DNA from: Muribaculaceae bacterium Isolate-036 (Harlan)
Lineage (GTDB): Bacteria; Bacteroidota; Bacteroidia; Bacteroidales; Muribaculaceae
Length of the DNA: 64,000 nucleotides
Direction of reading: 5' to 3'
Assembly: GCA_003833075.1 (NCBI GenBank)
Contig: RIAY01000002.1
Coordinates: 1-64,000 of the forward strand
A program made the translations under genes and the position numbers. The notes beneath the pieces are model-generated. The model worked only from the letters and a program-made list of their open reading frames with translations, was not told the origin of the DNA and did no database searches. Positions within the stretch are counted from its first letter, which is position 1. Each line of letters starts with the position of its first letter. Shown in pieces: positions 18,049 to 25,673 of the stretch.

Positions 18049-19584
18049 ATGCAACTTCCAAACAATTGTGAGGAATCTGAATGGCAGACTATGGATAAAG
18101 ACAAGGATATAGAGATATTGACTGAATTATATCGCGTTTATTGTTGCGCAGGTGTGAATGAAGTGTCACGGTTGCCGGGTGCCGGTTCGGGACGCCGCTA
18201 TTTCCGGCTTTCCGGCAGCCGGATTGTGAATGGACAGGAGGTTCCTTTCAGTTGTATCGGAGTTGCTGGAGACTCGGAGCGAGACTGTCGCGCGTTCGTA
18301 AGTCTGGCGAAAGTGTTCGGAGAAGCGGGTGTCGCGGTGCCGGAAGTATATGTGGCGTCTCCGGATTATATGCATTACATACAGGAGGATCTTGGGGATA
18401 CGTCATTGTTTTCCGTAATTTCTTCCAATACGGCAGATGGAGATGCCGGAGGGGAGTCGGTGGCGGAGAAGCTTGTCAGGGAGGTAATGACATCGCTCGT
18501 AAGAATGCAGACAGTGAAGGCATCTCTATGGGAAGACCATGTTGAATATAATCCCTTCGGAAGACGACAGGCAATGTGGGATCTCAATTATTTCAAGTAT
18601 GAGTATCTCCGTCCGTCGGGTTTTGATTTTGATGAAGACAGACTTGAGGATGATTTTGAAAGATTCGCCGATGATCTGACTAAGGTGTCGGAAACAAGAG
18701 GAGGATTCATGTATCGTGATTTTCAGAGTCGCAATGTGATGTTGTCTCAGGGCAGACCGTATTTTATAGATTTCCAAGGGGGCAGACGGGGTCCTGGCGT
18801 TTATGATGCGATTTCTTTTTTGTGGCAGGCTAAGGCAGGTTTTACAAACGGTTTTCGTAATCGTATGATGGATCATTACTTTAATGAGAGGTGCGCCATT
18901 AATGGAGAAGCGAGACATCCGGAGACAGAGACGCTCCAGACACAGCTTTTCGCGCTTTTCCGCACATTGCAGGTGCTTGGAGCCTATGGACTCCGGGGGC
19001 TTGTAGAGCGTAAGGCATATTTCATAGAAAGCATTCCCGGTGCCTTGTCAAATCTGAAGGATCTTATAAATATCGGAGCGGCTGACCGTTATCCGGAATT
19101 AAAACGCGTGTGTGCTGTCATCATCAGTGATGTGAGATTTTTGAATAACAGCCATGACGGATTGCAGATTTCTGTTTTCAGCTTTTCTTATAAGAAAGGT
19201 TATCCATCGGATTTTACGGGCAACGGAGGAGGCTTCATGTTTGATTGCCGGGGCATGCACAATCCCGGACGTTATATTGAATACCGTAATCTTACAGGGC
19301 GCGACAAGCCTGTGGCAGATTTTCTCGAAGAGAGAGGAGAGGTGCAGGAGTTTGCCAGTAATGCCTTGCGGATTGTGTCTCCGTCTGTAGAGACCTATCT
19401 CAGACGTGGATTTTCGAGTCTGCAGATAGGATTCGGATGCACCGGCGGCCAGCATCGGTCGGTCTATTGTGCCGAGCGTGTGGCACGGGAACTTGCGGAG
19501 CGTTATCCGTCGGCATGTGTGCGCCTGATTCACCGGGAGCAGAATATTGATACATTGATAACACCAAAAAAAGAAATAAAGTGA
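18049..19584 (+). CDS. Fusion of an AmgK-like amino-sugar kinase and a RapZ C-terminal domain
   Basis: 511 residues. Residues about 40-345 form an aminoglycoside-phosphotransferase-fold kinase. They show LPGAGSGRRYFRL (nucleotide loop), MYRDFQSRN at 221-229 (catalytic Asp224, Asn229) and FIDFQGG at 239-245 (metal Asp241), as in AmgK, the MurNAc/GlcNAc 1-kinase. Residues about 355-505 match the RapZ C-terminal domain: FMFDCRGMHNPG near 400 and GFGCTGGQHRSV at 461-472. The RapZ N-terminal P-loop domain is absent. The 4-bp overlap with a MurU-like gene supports amino-sugar or cell-wall recycling. A second Met at codon 15 (18091) is the other possible start. I kept 18049 for its AT-rich upstream sequence and the -7 element. 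Confidence 0.85.
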   Translation: MQLPNNCEESEWQTMDKDKDIEILTELYRVYCCAGVNEVSRLPGAGSGRRYFRLSGSRIVNGQEVPFSCIGVAGDSERDCRAFVSLAKVFGEAGVAVPEVYVASPDYMHYIQEDLGDTSLFSVISSNTADGDAGGESVAEKLVREVMTSLVRMQTVKASLWEDHVEYNPFGRRQAMWDLNYFKYEYLRPSGFDFDEDRLEDDFERFADDLTKVSETRGGFMYRDFQSRNVMLSQGRPYFIDFQGGRRGPGVYDAISFLWQAKAGFTNGFRNRMMDHYFNERCAINGEARHPETETLQTQLFALFRTLQVLGAYGLRGLVERKAYFIESIPGALSNLKDLINIGAADRYPELKRVCAVIISDVRFLNNSHDGLQISVFSFSYKKGYPSDFTGNGGGFMFDCRGMHNPGRYIEYRNLTGRDKPVADFLEERGEVQEFASNALRIVSPSVETYLRRGFSSLQIGFGCTGGQHRSVYCAERVARELAERYPSACVRLIHREQNIDTLITPKKEIK

Positions 19585-20324
19585 GAGCGATGATATTGGC
19601 AGCCGGTTTAGGCACAAGATTGAAACCATGGACGCTTGAACATCCCAAGGCATTGGTGCCGGTAGACGGGATTCCGATGCTTGAGCGGGTAATATTGAAA
19701 TTGAAGTCGCAGGGATTTGATGAGATTGTGGTTAATGTCCATCATTTCGCAGGTCAGATAACAGACTTTCTTGATTCAAAAGACTTTGGAATAAAAATAA
19801 GCATAAGCGATGAGCGCGGGGGACTGCTTGACACAGGCGGTGGATTGGTCCATGCGAGGCATTTGCTGGAAGGGGAACCGTTTCTTGTGCACAATGTAGA
19901 CATTCTCAGTAATGCGGATCTGTCTGCCCTCATGCACTTTCATGAATCCGAGGGAAATGACGTAACGCTTCTGACAAGCGACAGAAAGTCTTCAAGGAAA
20001 TTGCTGTTTGATGAGGATGGCAGTCTGAAGGGATGGCATAATCTTGCTGATGACGAATATCGTCCGGCTGTGCCTGTAGATTCAGACAATGTAACGGAAG
20101 AGGCGTTCAGTGGCATCTATATAATAGGGAAACGCGGAATGGAGGAATTGGGGGCGTATGGATGTGAGACAGGCAGGGATTCATTCCCGGTAATGGATTT
20201 TTTTCTTGCCTGTATGAAAAAAATAAAGATCCGCAGGAAGTGTTCTGCGGATCTCAGACTTCTTGATATAGGCAAGCCGGAGACTCTTGTCCTTGCCTCA
20301 CAGTTTACCGCCGATGATTTATAA
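19581..20324 (+). CDS. MurU-like sugar-1-phosphate nucleotidyltransferase
   Basis: A 247-residue protein of the nucleotidyltransferase-A fold, with ILAAGLGTRLKPWT (nucleotide loop), HPKALVPVDG, GLLDTGGG and VHNVDILSNADL (metal-binding Asp). MurU makes UDP-MurNAc from MurNAc-1-phosphate, which fits the upstream kinase (inference from context). GlcNAc-1-P or mannose-1-P substrates cannot be excluded. The start is GTG at 19581, overlapping the kinase stop by 4 bp; an ATG lies at 19590. It ends 20 bp into a convergent small membrane-protein gene. Confidence 0.87.
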   Translation: MRAMILAAGLGTRLKPWTLEHPKALVPVDGIPMLERVILKLKSQGFDEIVVNVHHFAGQITDFLDSKDFGIKISISDERGGLLDTGGGLVHARHLLEGEPFLVHNVDILSNADLSALMHFHESEGNDVTLLTSDRKSSRKLLFDEDGSLKGWHNLADDEYRPAVPVDSDNVTEEAFSGIYIIGKRGMEELGAYGCETGRDSFPVMDFFLACMKKIKIRRKCSADLRLLDIGKPETLVLASQFTADDL

Positions 20325-20487
20325 ACGAGCGGTTTTTAGTGCTGTTGAACTGGAATATGCATCCCAGAATCAGGAATACTACCGCGATTCCGCCTATCCA
20401 CCACGTGGTTGCGACAGCTGTAGTGAAACAGGATATAATCAGCAGTATAAATCCTACAATGTAACTGATGATGGAAAGAATTTTCAT
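20305..20487 (-). CDS. Small membrane protein, unknown function
   Basis: A 60-residue product with two hydrophobic segments (about 4-24 and 29-49, the second with a TTWWIGG turn) and a basic tail (NSTKNRSFINHRR). It resembles small two-helix envelope proteins but I assign no family. Its 3' end overlaps the MurU-like gene by 20 bp on the opposite strand. It lies downstream of prfA behind a hairpin. The hydrophobic pattern supports it, but the short length keeps confidence moderate. Confidence 0.6.
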   Translation of the reverse strand: MKILSIISYIVGFILLIISCFTTAVATTWWIGGIAVVFLILGCIFQFNSTKNRSFINHRR

Positions 20488-20493
20488 AAATAG

Positions 20494-20544
20494 CAGGGTA
20501 TAAAAGTGTTAATAATCTTTTTTATTATAACACCTTATACCCTG
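20494..20544 (-). terminator. Hairpin between prfA and the small membrane-protein gene
   Basis: Arms cagggtataaaagtgttaat (from 20494) and its near-complement ending taccctg at 20544 form a stem of about 20 bp with one imperfection and a T-rich loop. It lies 33 bp past the prfA stop and 7 bp before the next start. It could end prfA transcripts or be a leader structure of the small gene. Confidence 0.65.
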
Positions 20545-20577
20545 AAAAGATTCTTACGAAATATTTTTTAACAAGCT

Positions 20578-21687
20578 CTAAAGTTCGGCGGCTTTCAGTT
20601 TCTCTGCATTTTCAGCAACAATGAGTGAGTCGATGCATCCCTGAATATCGCCGTCCATGAATGCGCCGAGGTTATATACCGTGTAATTTATGCGGTGGTC
20701 CGTGATTCTGCCTTGCGGATAGTTATAAGTGCGTATTTTTGCGGAACGGTCACCCGTGCTTACCATGGTCTTGCGACGGGAGGCTATGTCATCGAGATAT
20801 TTCTGGTGTTCTTTGTCGTAAATGAACGTGCGCAGGCGCGCGAGAGCCCTTTCTTTGTTTTTAGGCTGATCTCGTGTTTCAGTACATTCGATGAGTATTT
20901 CCTCAACCACCCCTGTATTCGGGTTCTTCCAGTTATAACGCAGACGAACACCGGATTCGACTTTATTTACATTCTGTCCTCCGGCACCGCCGGAACGGAA
21001 AGTATCCCATTTGATTTCACCTTCATGAATCTCTACGTCAAACTCTTGTGCTTCAGGAAGCACCGCCACTGTAGCTGCGGAAGTGTGTACGCGTCCTTGC
21101 GTCTCAGTGGCAGGTACCCTCTGCACACGATGCACACCGCTTTCATATTTCATGGTTCCGTAAACATCAGACCCGGTCAGGTTGAACACAATCTCTTTGT
21201 ATCCGCCTGCCGCTCCTTCGGATACTGAAGATACGGTAAGCTGCCAGCCTTTTGTCTCGGCATATTTCTGGTACATGCGGAAAAGGTCGCCGGCGAAAAG
21301 AGCCGCCTCGTCACCACCGGTTCCCCCCCGTATCTCCACAACGGCGTTTTTCGCATCATCAGGATCTGCCGGTATCAGAAGAAGTTTTATTTTTTCCTCC
21401 AGTTCCGGGATAGCGGCGGATGCACTGTCAAGTTCTTCTCTTGCAAGTGCTTTCATTTCATCGTCGTCTTCCATGGATAGGATCTCCTTGGATTCCGCGA
21501 TTGCGTCAAGTTTCGATTTATATTCATTTTTTGCCTTGATTATTACCTCAAGGTCATGATATTCCTTAGAAAGACGCACATATCTTTTCTGGTCTGCAAT
21601 CACAGACGGGTCAGTGATCAGTGTCGAGACTTCTTCGAAACGAGCGTCAAGACCGTCAAGGCGGTCAAGGAGTGTTATTTCTGCCAT
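20578..21687 (-). CDS. prfA: Peptide chain release factor 1
   Basis: RF1 reads UAA and UAG and triggers peptide release. The 369-residue protein has the tripeptide anticodon PAT in RVPATETQGRVHTS, which separates RF1 from RF2 (SPF). It also has the catalytic GGQ in RSGGAGGQNVNKVES, whose Gln is normally methylated by PrmC. Length is usual for the family. A -7 element (TAATTTTG, minus strand 21714-21707) lies just upstream. It is divergent from rpsP, with both promoters in 130 bp. Confidence 0.97.
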   Translation of the reverse strand: MAEITLLDRLDGLDARFEEVSTLITDPSVIADQKRYVRLSKEYHDLEVIIKAKNEYKSKLDAIAESKEILSMEDDDEMKALAREELDSASAAIPELEEKIKLLLIPADPDDAKNAVVEIRGGTGGDEAALFAGDLFRMYQKYAETKGWQLTVSSVSEGAAGGYKEIVFNLTGSDVYGTMKYESGVHRVQRVPATETQGRVHTSAATVAVLPEAQEFDVEIHEGEIKWDTFRSGGAGGQNVNKVESGVRLRYNWKNPNTGVVEEILIECTETRDQPKNKERALARLRTFIYDKEHQKYLDDIASRRKTMVSTGDRSAKIRTYNYPQGRITDHRINYTVYNLGAFMDGDIQGCIDSLIVAENAEKLKAAEL

Positions 21688-21706
21688 GATAATTGCTTTT
21701 ACAATG

Positions 21707-21714
21707 CAAAATTA
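21707..21714 (-). promoter_or_regulatory. Likely -7 element for prfA
   Basis: TAATTTTG on the minus strand, 20 bp upstream of the prfA start, gives a very short leader. No clear -33 TTTG is present. Confidence 0.45.
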
Positions 21715-21734
21715 CAAAATAAAATGGAAAAAAC

Positions 21735-21765
21735 TTTGTGGATTGTGTAAATAGCGTTAACTTTG
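21735..21765 (+). promoter_or_regulatory. rpsP promoter
   Basis: TTTG at 21735-21738, 19 bp, TAACTTTG at 21758-21765: an exact consensus match. It predicts a start near 21771 and a 55-nt leader. Confidence 0.75.
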
Positions 21766-21825
21766 CAGCTGGAAATGAGAAATCATCTCCGGAATTAATT
21801 AACCAATCAATAAACCGGCAAGTTT

Positions 21826-22365
21826 ATGGCAACAAAAATCAGATTACAGCGTCACGGCCGCAAAGGCTACGCTTTTTATCCAATTGTAGTAGCCGATAGC
21901 AGGGCACCACGAGATGGTAGATTTATTGAAAGGATAGGTTCTTATAATCCGAACACTAATCCTGCTACAATAAGTTTAGACTTCGACCGTGCTTTGTATT
22001 GGGTAGAGGTAGGTGCACAGCCCACCGATACAGTTCGTTCAATCCTCTCCAAAGAGGGAGTAATGCTTATGAAGCATCTCCGTGGCGGTGTCAAGAAAGG
22101 TGCCTTCACAGCAGAGGAGGCACAGCGTCGTTTCGATGCGTGGAAAGCAGAGCGTACTAAAGTTGAGGATGCAGCAAAGGCAAAGGATGCAGCTAAAGTC
22201 GCTGAAGAGGCTAAAGCTAAGTTCGAGGCTGAAGTTGAGAAAAATCGTCTGAAAGGTGAGGCAGTAGCCAAGAAGAAAGCTGAGAAGCTTGCAGCAGAAG
22301 AGGCTGCAGCTAAGGAGGCTCTCGAGGCTGAAACTGCAGAAGCTCCCGCAGAGGCTGCTGAGTAA
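21826..22365 (+). CDS. rpsP: Small ribosomal subunit protein bS16 with long C-terminal tail
   Basis: Residues 1-80 are canonical bS16 ([39 protein letters not shown]). Residues about 95-179 are a Lys/Glu/Ala-rich tail with heptad-like alternation, probably one long charged helix. The 179-residue total is about twice the enterobacterial length, but long tails are usual in Bacteroidales bS16 (established knowledge). It is monocistronic, with its own consensus promoter and a near-perfect terminator. It is not linked here to rimM, trmD or rplS as in many other phyla. Confidence 0.96.
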   Translation: MATKIRLQRHGRKGYAFYPIVVADSRAPRDGRFIERIGSYNPNTNPATISLDFDRALYWVEVGAQPTDTVRSILSKEGVMLMKHLRGGVKKGAFTAEEAQRRFDAWKAERTKVEDAAKAKDAAKVAEEAKAKFEAEVEKNRLKGEAVAKKKAEKLAAEEAAAKEALEAETAEAPAEAAE

Positions 22366-22381
22366 TAGACACCATCCAAAT

Positions 22382-22424
22382 CAAAATAAAATCCGCGAGT
22401 CATTGACTCGCGGATTTTATTTTG
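22382..22424 (+). terminator. rpsP terminator, 19-bp stem
   Basis: Perfect stem caaaataaaatccgcgagt (22382-22400) with complement at 22406-22424 and loop cattg, 17 bp past the stop. It ends in a T-rich run. Confidence 0.93.
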
Positions 22425-22542
22425 TGATGTTTTTTACTTATTTCGAGTGCAAGAAAAGTCTCGGCTATCGGCGGTTAGTAGATTTTGGGGAAGTTCTGAA
22501 ATATCGCACAACTCCCAATTTATCGATTGTCTCAACTTCGTA

Positions 22543-22640
22543 ACCGCCAGCCGTAAGGTTGCCGGCTCATCGAGTGGCGAAAACACCTCGGAAATATCTC
22601 GCTGATGTTAAGAAAAAATAAGTCAAGATGAATTCAGTTT
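22543..22640. repeat. Dispersed intergenic repeat, copy A
   Basis: Runs from accgccagccgtaaggttgc through ctcggaaatatctcgc and gttaagaaaaaataagtcaa to ttcagtttctta. Its first half recurs at 24271-24326. Its second half recurs at 25468-25516 and, inverted, at 24241-24261. The ccagccgtaaggttgccgg part can fold into a small hairpin. It is noncoding, between rpsP and the HU-LysM gene. Confidence 0.8.
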
Positions 22641-22641
22641 C

Positions 22642-23880
22642 TTATTGATAACGTGCGTAGATTTCCACTCCTTTCTTCTTCGCTTTGGCAATGTCATCGG
22701 GATCGGAGGGATTTACTCCATATTTTGACAGAGGGGGAACAATAACCTTTGTGCCGGGACGTATGCGATCCGGGTGACCAAGGATAGCTTTGTTCTCTTC
22801 GTATATATACGGCCACAGATTGTAGTTGCCGTAGTGCTCTTTAGCCATTGTGGTTAGATAACGGGTTTTTGTGATGGTATCATATACCGGTTCGTCAGAC
22901 GGGCGGGTTGGCACTTCCGCTGTCTGTTCCGTTTTTGCCATCTGTTCATTCTTCGAGTCGGCGTCAGAAGCTTCAATTAAATCTTTCTTGTCGCTGTCTA
23001 ATACGTCAGGTTCCGGAACTTGTCTGACATCAGCATCTGTCAATTGTCCGGAAGTTTCTGCTTGTACAGAAACTTCTGTGTTTTTCTCTTCAGAGACAGT
23101 GGCTACCCACTTCTCAAAGAAAAACAGATATGCGCATAGGCATATCACAGCCGCACATGCCACACCGCATGCAAATCCCAATAAAAATCTATAGTTTCTT
23201 CGAGTTTCGGTGTGCTCTTCGTTCAGTTGAGACACGATTGGAAATGAATCCAGTCCGGATTCATTTTCAATCTCGAATTCCTGTTCGTTTTCATCTGAAT
23301 CCTCATCGGGTTCTGGGTACCCTGCGGCTTGCGCCGCAGACACAGTCTGGTCTGAGATTGCGGAGGAGGGGAGAGGGCCTTCTTCGGCTTGCGCCGCAGA
23401 CACAGTCTGGTCTGAGATTGCGGAGGAGGGGAGAGGGTCTTCTTCGGCTTGCGCCTCAGATTCAGACGGGTCTGAGATTGCGGAGGAGAGGAGAGGGTCT
23501 TCTTCGGCTTGCGCCGCAGATTCAGATTCAGAGGAGAGAAGAGGGTCTTCCAGTGCGTTGTCGGGGATTTCTATGGATTCGAACATGGCGAAGGGGGCGT
23601 TGACCTCTTCGGCGAGCTCTTTTGCCGGTACGAAGACAATTTTGTTGTGTCCCGGAATTTCCATCTGTTCGCCAGTGTTGACGTTAACACTCTTCCGGGG
23701 TTCAACGGCTACTACCTTGAATGTTCCGAGAGATTTAATACGCACATTCTCACCTGCCTCCATCGCATCGACCAGGGTGTTGAAGAATTCGCGAAGGAAA
23801 TCTTCGCATTGCTTTTTTTGTTTTCCTGTCTTGTCAGCCAGCAGACTGACAAGAGTCGGGAGTGTTATCTTTTCGTTCAT
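22642..23880 (-). CDS. Membrane-spanning HU-LysM protein
   Basis: 412 residues. Residues 1-95 are an HU/IHF-type DNA-binding domain (RIKSLGTFKV near 48, NTGEQMEIPGHNKIVF near 68-84). Residues about 110-190 are acidic, with a 20-residue unit (AAQAEEDPLLSSAISD-like) repeated about 3.5 times. A single membrane helix lies at about 232-256, after basic RRNYR. After an acidic spacer, a LysM-like domain occupies about 338-385 (YLTTMAKEHYGNYNLWPYIY, IRPGTKVIVPP). Positive-inside charge puts HU in the cytoplasm and LysM in the periplasm. Its ATG overlaps the stop of the HU gene by 1 base, so the two are translationally coupled. Confidence 0.87.
   Translation of the reverse strand: MNEKITLPTLVSLLADKTGKQKKQCEDFLREFFNTLVDAMEAGENVRIKSLGTFKVVAVEPRKSVNVNTGEQMEIPGHNKIVFVPAKELAEEVNAPFAMFESIEIPDNALEDPLLSSESESAAQAEEDPLLSSAISDPSESEAQAEEDPLPSSAISDQTVSAAQAEEGPLPSSAISDQTVSAAQAAGYPEPDEDSDENEQEFEIENESGLDSFPIVSQLNEEHTETRRNYRFLLGFACGVACAAVICLCAYLFFFEKWVATVSEEKNTEVSVQAETSGQLTDADVRQVPEPDVLDSDKKDLIEASDADSKNEQMAKTEQTAEVPTRPSDEPVYDTITKTRYLTTMAKEHYGNYNLWPYIYEENKAILGHPDRIRPGTKVIVPPLSKYGVNPSDPDDIAKAKKKGVEIYARYQ
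23325..23550. repeat. In-frame 60-bp tandem repeat inside the HU-LysM gene
   Basis: About 3.5 units of exactly 60 bp, each with cggcttgcgcc and gattgcggaggag blocks. The first two full units are nearly identical and the later ones diverge. Each unit encodes 20 residues of the acidic linker, so copy-number change would alter linker length without a frameshift. Confidence 0.92.
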
Positions 23881-24152
23881 CAGCGTATCTTTTGTTTGAG
23901 AAGTGATGACGGTTTGAAGTTTATTGTCAATTTAGGGGGGATAAGCATCTTTTTACCGGATGACGGGTGAATAGTTATCCTTTCCGCTCTAAGCTTTGGT
24001 TCGAAAGTGCCGACAGAAGGAATCGCTACTATGTCACCGTCCTTTATCGCTTCGGCAACAATGACTCCGAGAGATTCTGTAAGATCGGAGATCTCTTCTC
24101 TGGATCTGCCTGTTTTTTCGGCAATTTTATCTATGAAGGTTCTGTTGTCCAT
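23880..24152 (-). CDS. HU-family DNA-binding protein
   Basis: A 90-residue HU/IHF-fold protein: helical N-terminus FIDKIAEKTGRSREEISDLTESL, then beta arm segments IPSVGTFEPKLRAERITIHPSSGKK and KLTINFKPS. It lacks the usual GRNP/TGE arm tip and has HPSSGKKM there. It therefore belongs to the divergent HU-like group found in Bacteroidales, not the canonical HU-beta. Its stop overlaps the start of the HU-LysM gene (TGATG), which suggests the two proteins act together, possibly as a dimer (inference). A -7 element (24179-24172) lies 20 bp upstream. Confidence 0.88.
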   Translation of the reverse strand: MDNRTFIDKIAEKTGRSREEISDLTESLGVIVAEAIKDGDIVAIPSVGTFEPKLRAERITIHPSSGKKMLIPPKLTINFKPSSLLKQKIR

Positions 24153-24171
24153 TGGTGTGGTTCATTTCTTA

Positions 24172-24179
24172 CAAAATTA
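24172..24179 (-). promoter_or_regulatory. Likely -7 element for the HU/HU-LysM pair
   Basis: TAATTTTG on the minus strand, 20 bp before the HU start, predicts a very short leader. No exact -33 TTTG was found. Confidence 0.45.
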
Positions 24180-24511
24180 ACAAAAAAAACGGTTCTGATG
24201 AAATTTATTTGTTTTTACTGCGTCTTATATATAACTCTTAGAAACTGAACTCGTCTTGACTCCTCTCATCACCGCCAGCCGTAAGGTTGCCGGCTCATCA
24301 AGTGGCGAAAACACCTCGGAAATATTTCTAAAAATACTCTGGAAATAAATTTAAACAGTTTCTTAAATTTCATTCACAAGAAGGGGGATTTTCAAGGGAG
24401 TTTTACTCTCAACAGGCAGGCATTCTGAATAAATAGTCTTGCTTATTGAGTCGTTGAGTTATTCTCAATATACATTCATATTGAATAAAAACAATTTTAA
24501 ACAGAATAATA
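24180..24511. other. Intergenic region between divergent HU and TraB/GumN genes
   Basis: No gene. It contains copy B of the dispersed repeat (24271-24326) and an inverted fragment of the same repeat's tail (24241-24261). The rest is AT-rich, with short ctcaatatacattcatattgaa palindromic matter near 24463-24486 just before the TraB/GumN gene. I see no consensus promoter for that gene. Confidence 0.6.
24241..24326. repeat. Dispersed intergenic repeat, copy B (rearranged)
   Basis: 24271-24326 matches the head of copy A (accgccagccgtaaggttgc, then gtggcgaaaacacctcgg). 24241-24261 (gaaactgaactcgtcttgact) is the reverse complement of the tail of copy A with two differences. The two halves are thus in opposite relative orientation to copy A. 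Confidence 0.8.
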
Positions 24512-25402
24512 ATGAAAAGAAGAATTACAGCATTATTGTCATTAGCAGTGCTATTCTGCATTTCGACATCTGCCCAGATTTTCTATAAGGTAGAGGGCAA
24601 CGGACTTAAAAATCCATCGTATATTTTCGGAACTCATCATCTTGCACCATTATCCGTCATAGATGAAGTGCCCGGATGTCGTGATGCATATAAATCTGCA
24701 AGTCAGGTTGTCGGAGAGATAGACATGACTGTGAATCAGATGGAACTTGCTTCAAAGATTCAGCGTTATATGATTGCTCCGGCGGACAGCACTCTTTCCC
24801 GTGTCATTTCGCGGGAAGATTTCGGACGTATATCGGAGGAATTCAAGAAATGGGCACCCATGCCCGGGATGGAACTGCAGATGTTGGAGGGTATGAAGCC
24901 TATGGTGATTACGGCTATGGTATCTGTAGAGATGGTGAAGCAGAAACTTCCCGGATATAATCAGACTGAGCAGCTTGACACGTATTTCCAACTTCAGGGT
25001 AAAGCGACAGGAAAGGAAGTTATAGGACTCGAAACGCCTGAATATCAGGCAGAACTTCTGTATTGTTCTGAGCCGATCTCGAAACAGGCAGAGGCATTGG
25101 TGGAACTTCTTGACAATCCGGTTGAAAACGTGGAGAAATCGCAGAAACTCAACGATGCCTATCTTGCGCAGGATATAGACGGGTTGTTCGAGCTTACAAA
25201 AGATGAGAATAAGGATTCATACGCGTTTATGGAACTGCTAATTAACAAGCGTAATGCAGACTGGATATCAAAGCTTCCGGAAATTTTTAATGCTGCGCCA
25301 ACATTTGTGGCTGTCGGAGCTTTGCATCTTCCCGGAGAAAAAGGAGTGATCGAGGGGTTGCGCAAGGCAGGATATACAGTGACAGCAATCAAAAACAAAT
25401 AG
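24512..25402 (+). CDS. TraB/GumN family protein, secreted
   Basis: 296 residues with a signal peptide (about 1-21, ending STSAQ). The TraB/GumN family has two conserved motifs, both present: GTHHLAP (about 41-47) and, near the C-terminus, VGALHLPGEKGVI. A central EIDM segment provides a conserved acidic site. The family is distantly related to Tiki-type metalloproteases, but bacterial members are largely uncharacterised, so proteolysis is only a possibility. It stands alone, flanked on both sides by copies of the dispersed repeat. Confidence 0.9.
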   Translation: MKRRITALLSLAVLFCISTSAQIFYKVEGNGLKNPSYIFGTHHLAPLSVIDEVPGCRDAYKSASQVVGEIDMTVNQMELASKIQRYMIAPADSTLSRVISREDFGRISEEFKKWAPMPGMELQMLEGMKPMVITAMVSVEMVKQKLPGYNQTEQLDTYFQLQGKATGKEVIGLETPEYQAELLYCSEPISKQAEALVELLDNPVENVEKSQKLNDAYLAQDIDGLFELTKDENKDSYAFMELLINKRNADWISKLPEIFNAAPTFVAVGALHLPGEKGVIEGLRKAGYTVTAIKNK

Positions 25403-25467
25403 GAATAGGCAGATCTCCATGGCATCTGCATTGACATTGTTCATTGTAATGGAGAGGAACGAAAGTA

Positions 25468-25516
25468 CTTCGGAAGTATCTCGCCGGTGTTAAGAAAAAT
25501 AAGTCAAAACGAGTTC
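25468..25516. repeat. Dispersed intergenic repeat, copy C (tail only)
   Basis: cttcggaagtatctcgccgg, then gttaagaaaaataagtcaaa and cgagttc, match the second half of copy A at most positions. It lies between the TraB/GumN and tnaA genes in the tnaA upstream region. Confidence 0.78.
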
Positions 25517-25586
25517 TTGCATATAATATTTAGGGCATAAATATTAGATTGAGTTAAATATTATAGTATTAAAATATACATTGTTT

Positions 25587-25636
25587 ATCCCGTATCGAAT
25601 TTTAAAGGAATTTTTCTTTGAAAATTGATGCGGGAT
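25587..25636 (+). promoter_or_regulatory. Long imperfect hairpin in the tnaA leader
   Basis: Arms atcccgtatcgaatttt (from 25587) and gaaaattgatgcgggat (to 25636) pair over about 17 positions, with two G-U pairs and one mismatch, and an inner aaag/cttt pairing. It ends 37 bp before the tnaA start. It is not followed by a T run, so it looks like a leader structure or operator rather than a terminator. Confidence 0.6.
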
Positions 25637-25673
25637 GCTTAATTTTATCGAATAAACGTAAATCTAATTACAC

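Noticed and set aside
18049..19584. Plain RapZ annotation
   Set aside because: The RapZ N-terminal P-loop domain is absent; an APH-type kinase takes its place.
21942..22403. 153-codon minus-strand frame over rpsP
   Set aside because: A shadow of the Ala/Glu/Lys-rich bS16 tail; its Ala/Ser-rich translation has no motif and it lies across the rpsP terminator.
25540..25673. TnaC-like leader peptide
   Set aside because: No Trp codon and only a four-codon ATG frame in the leader.
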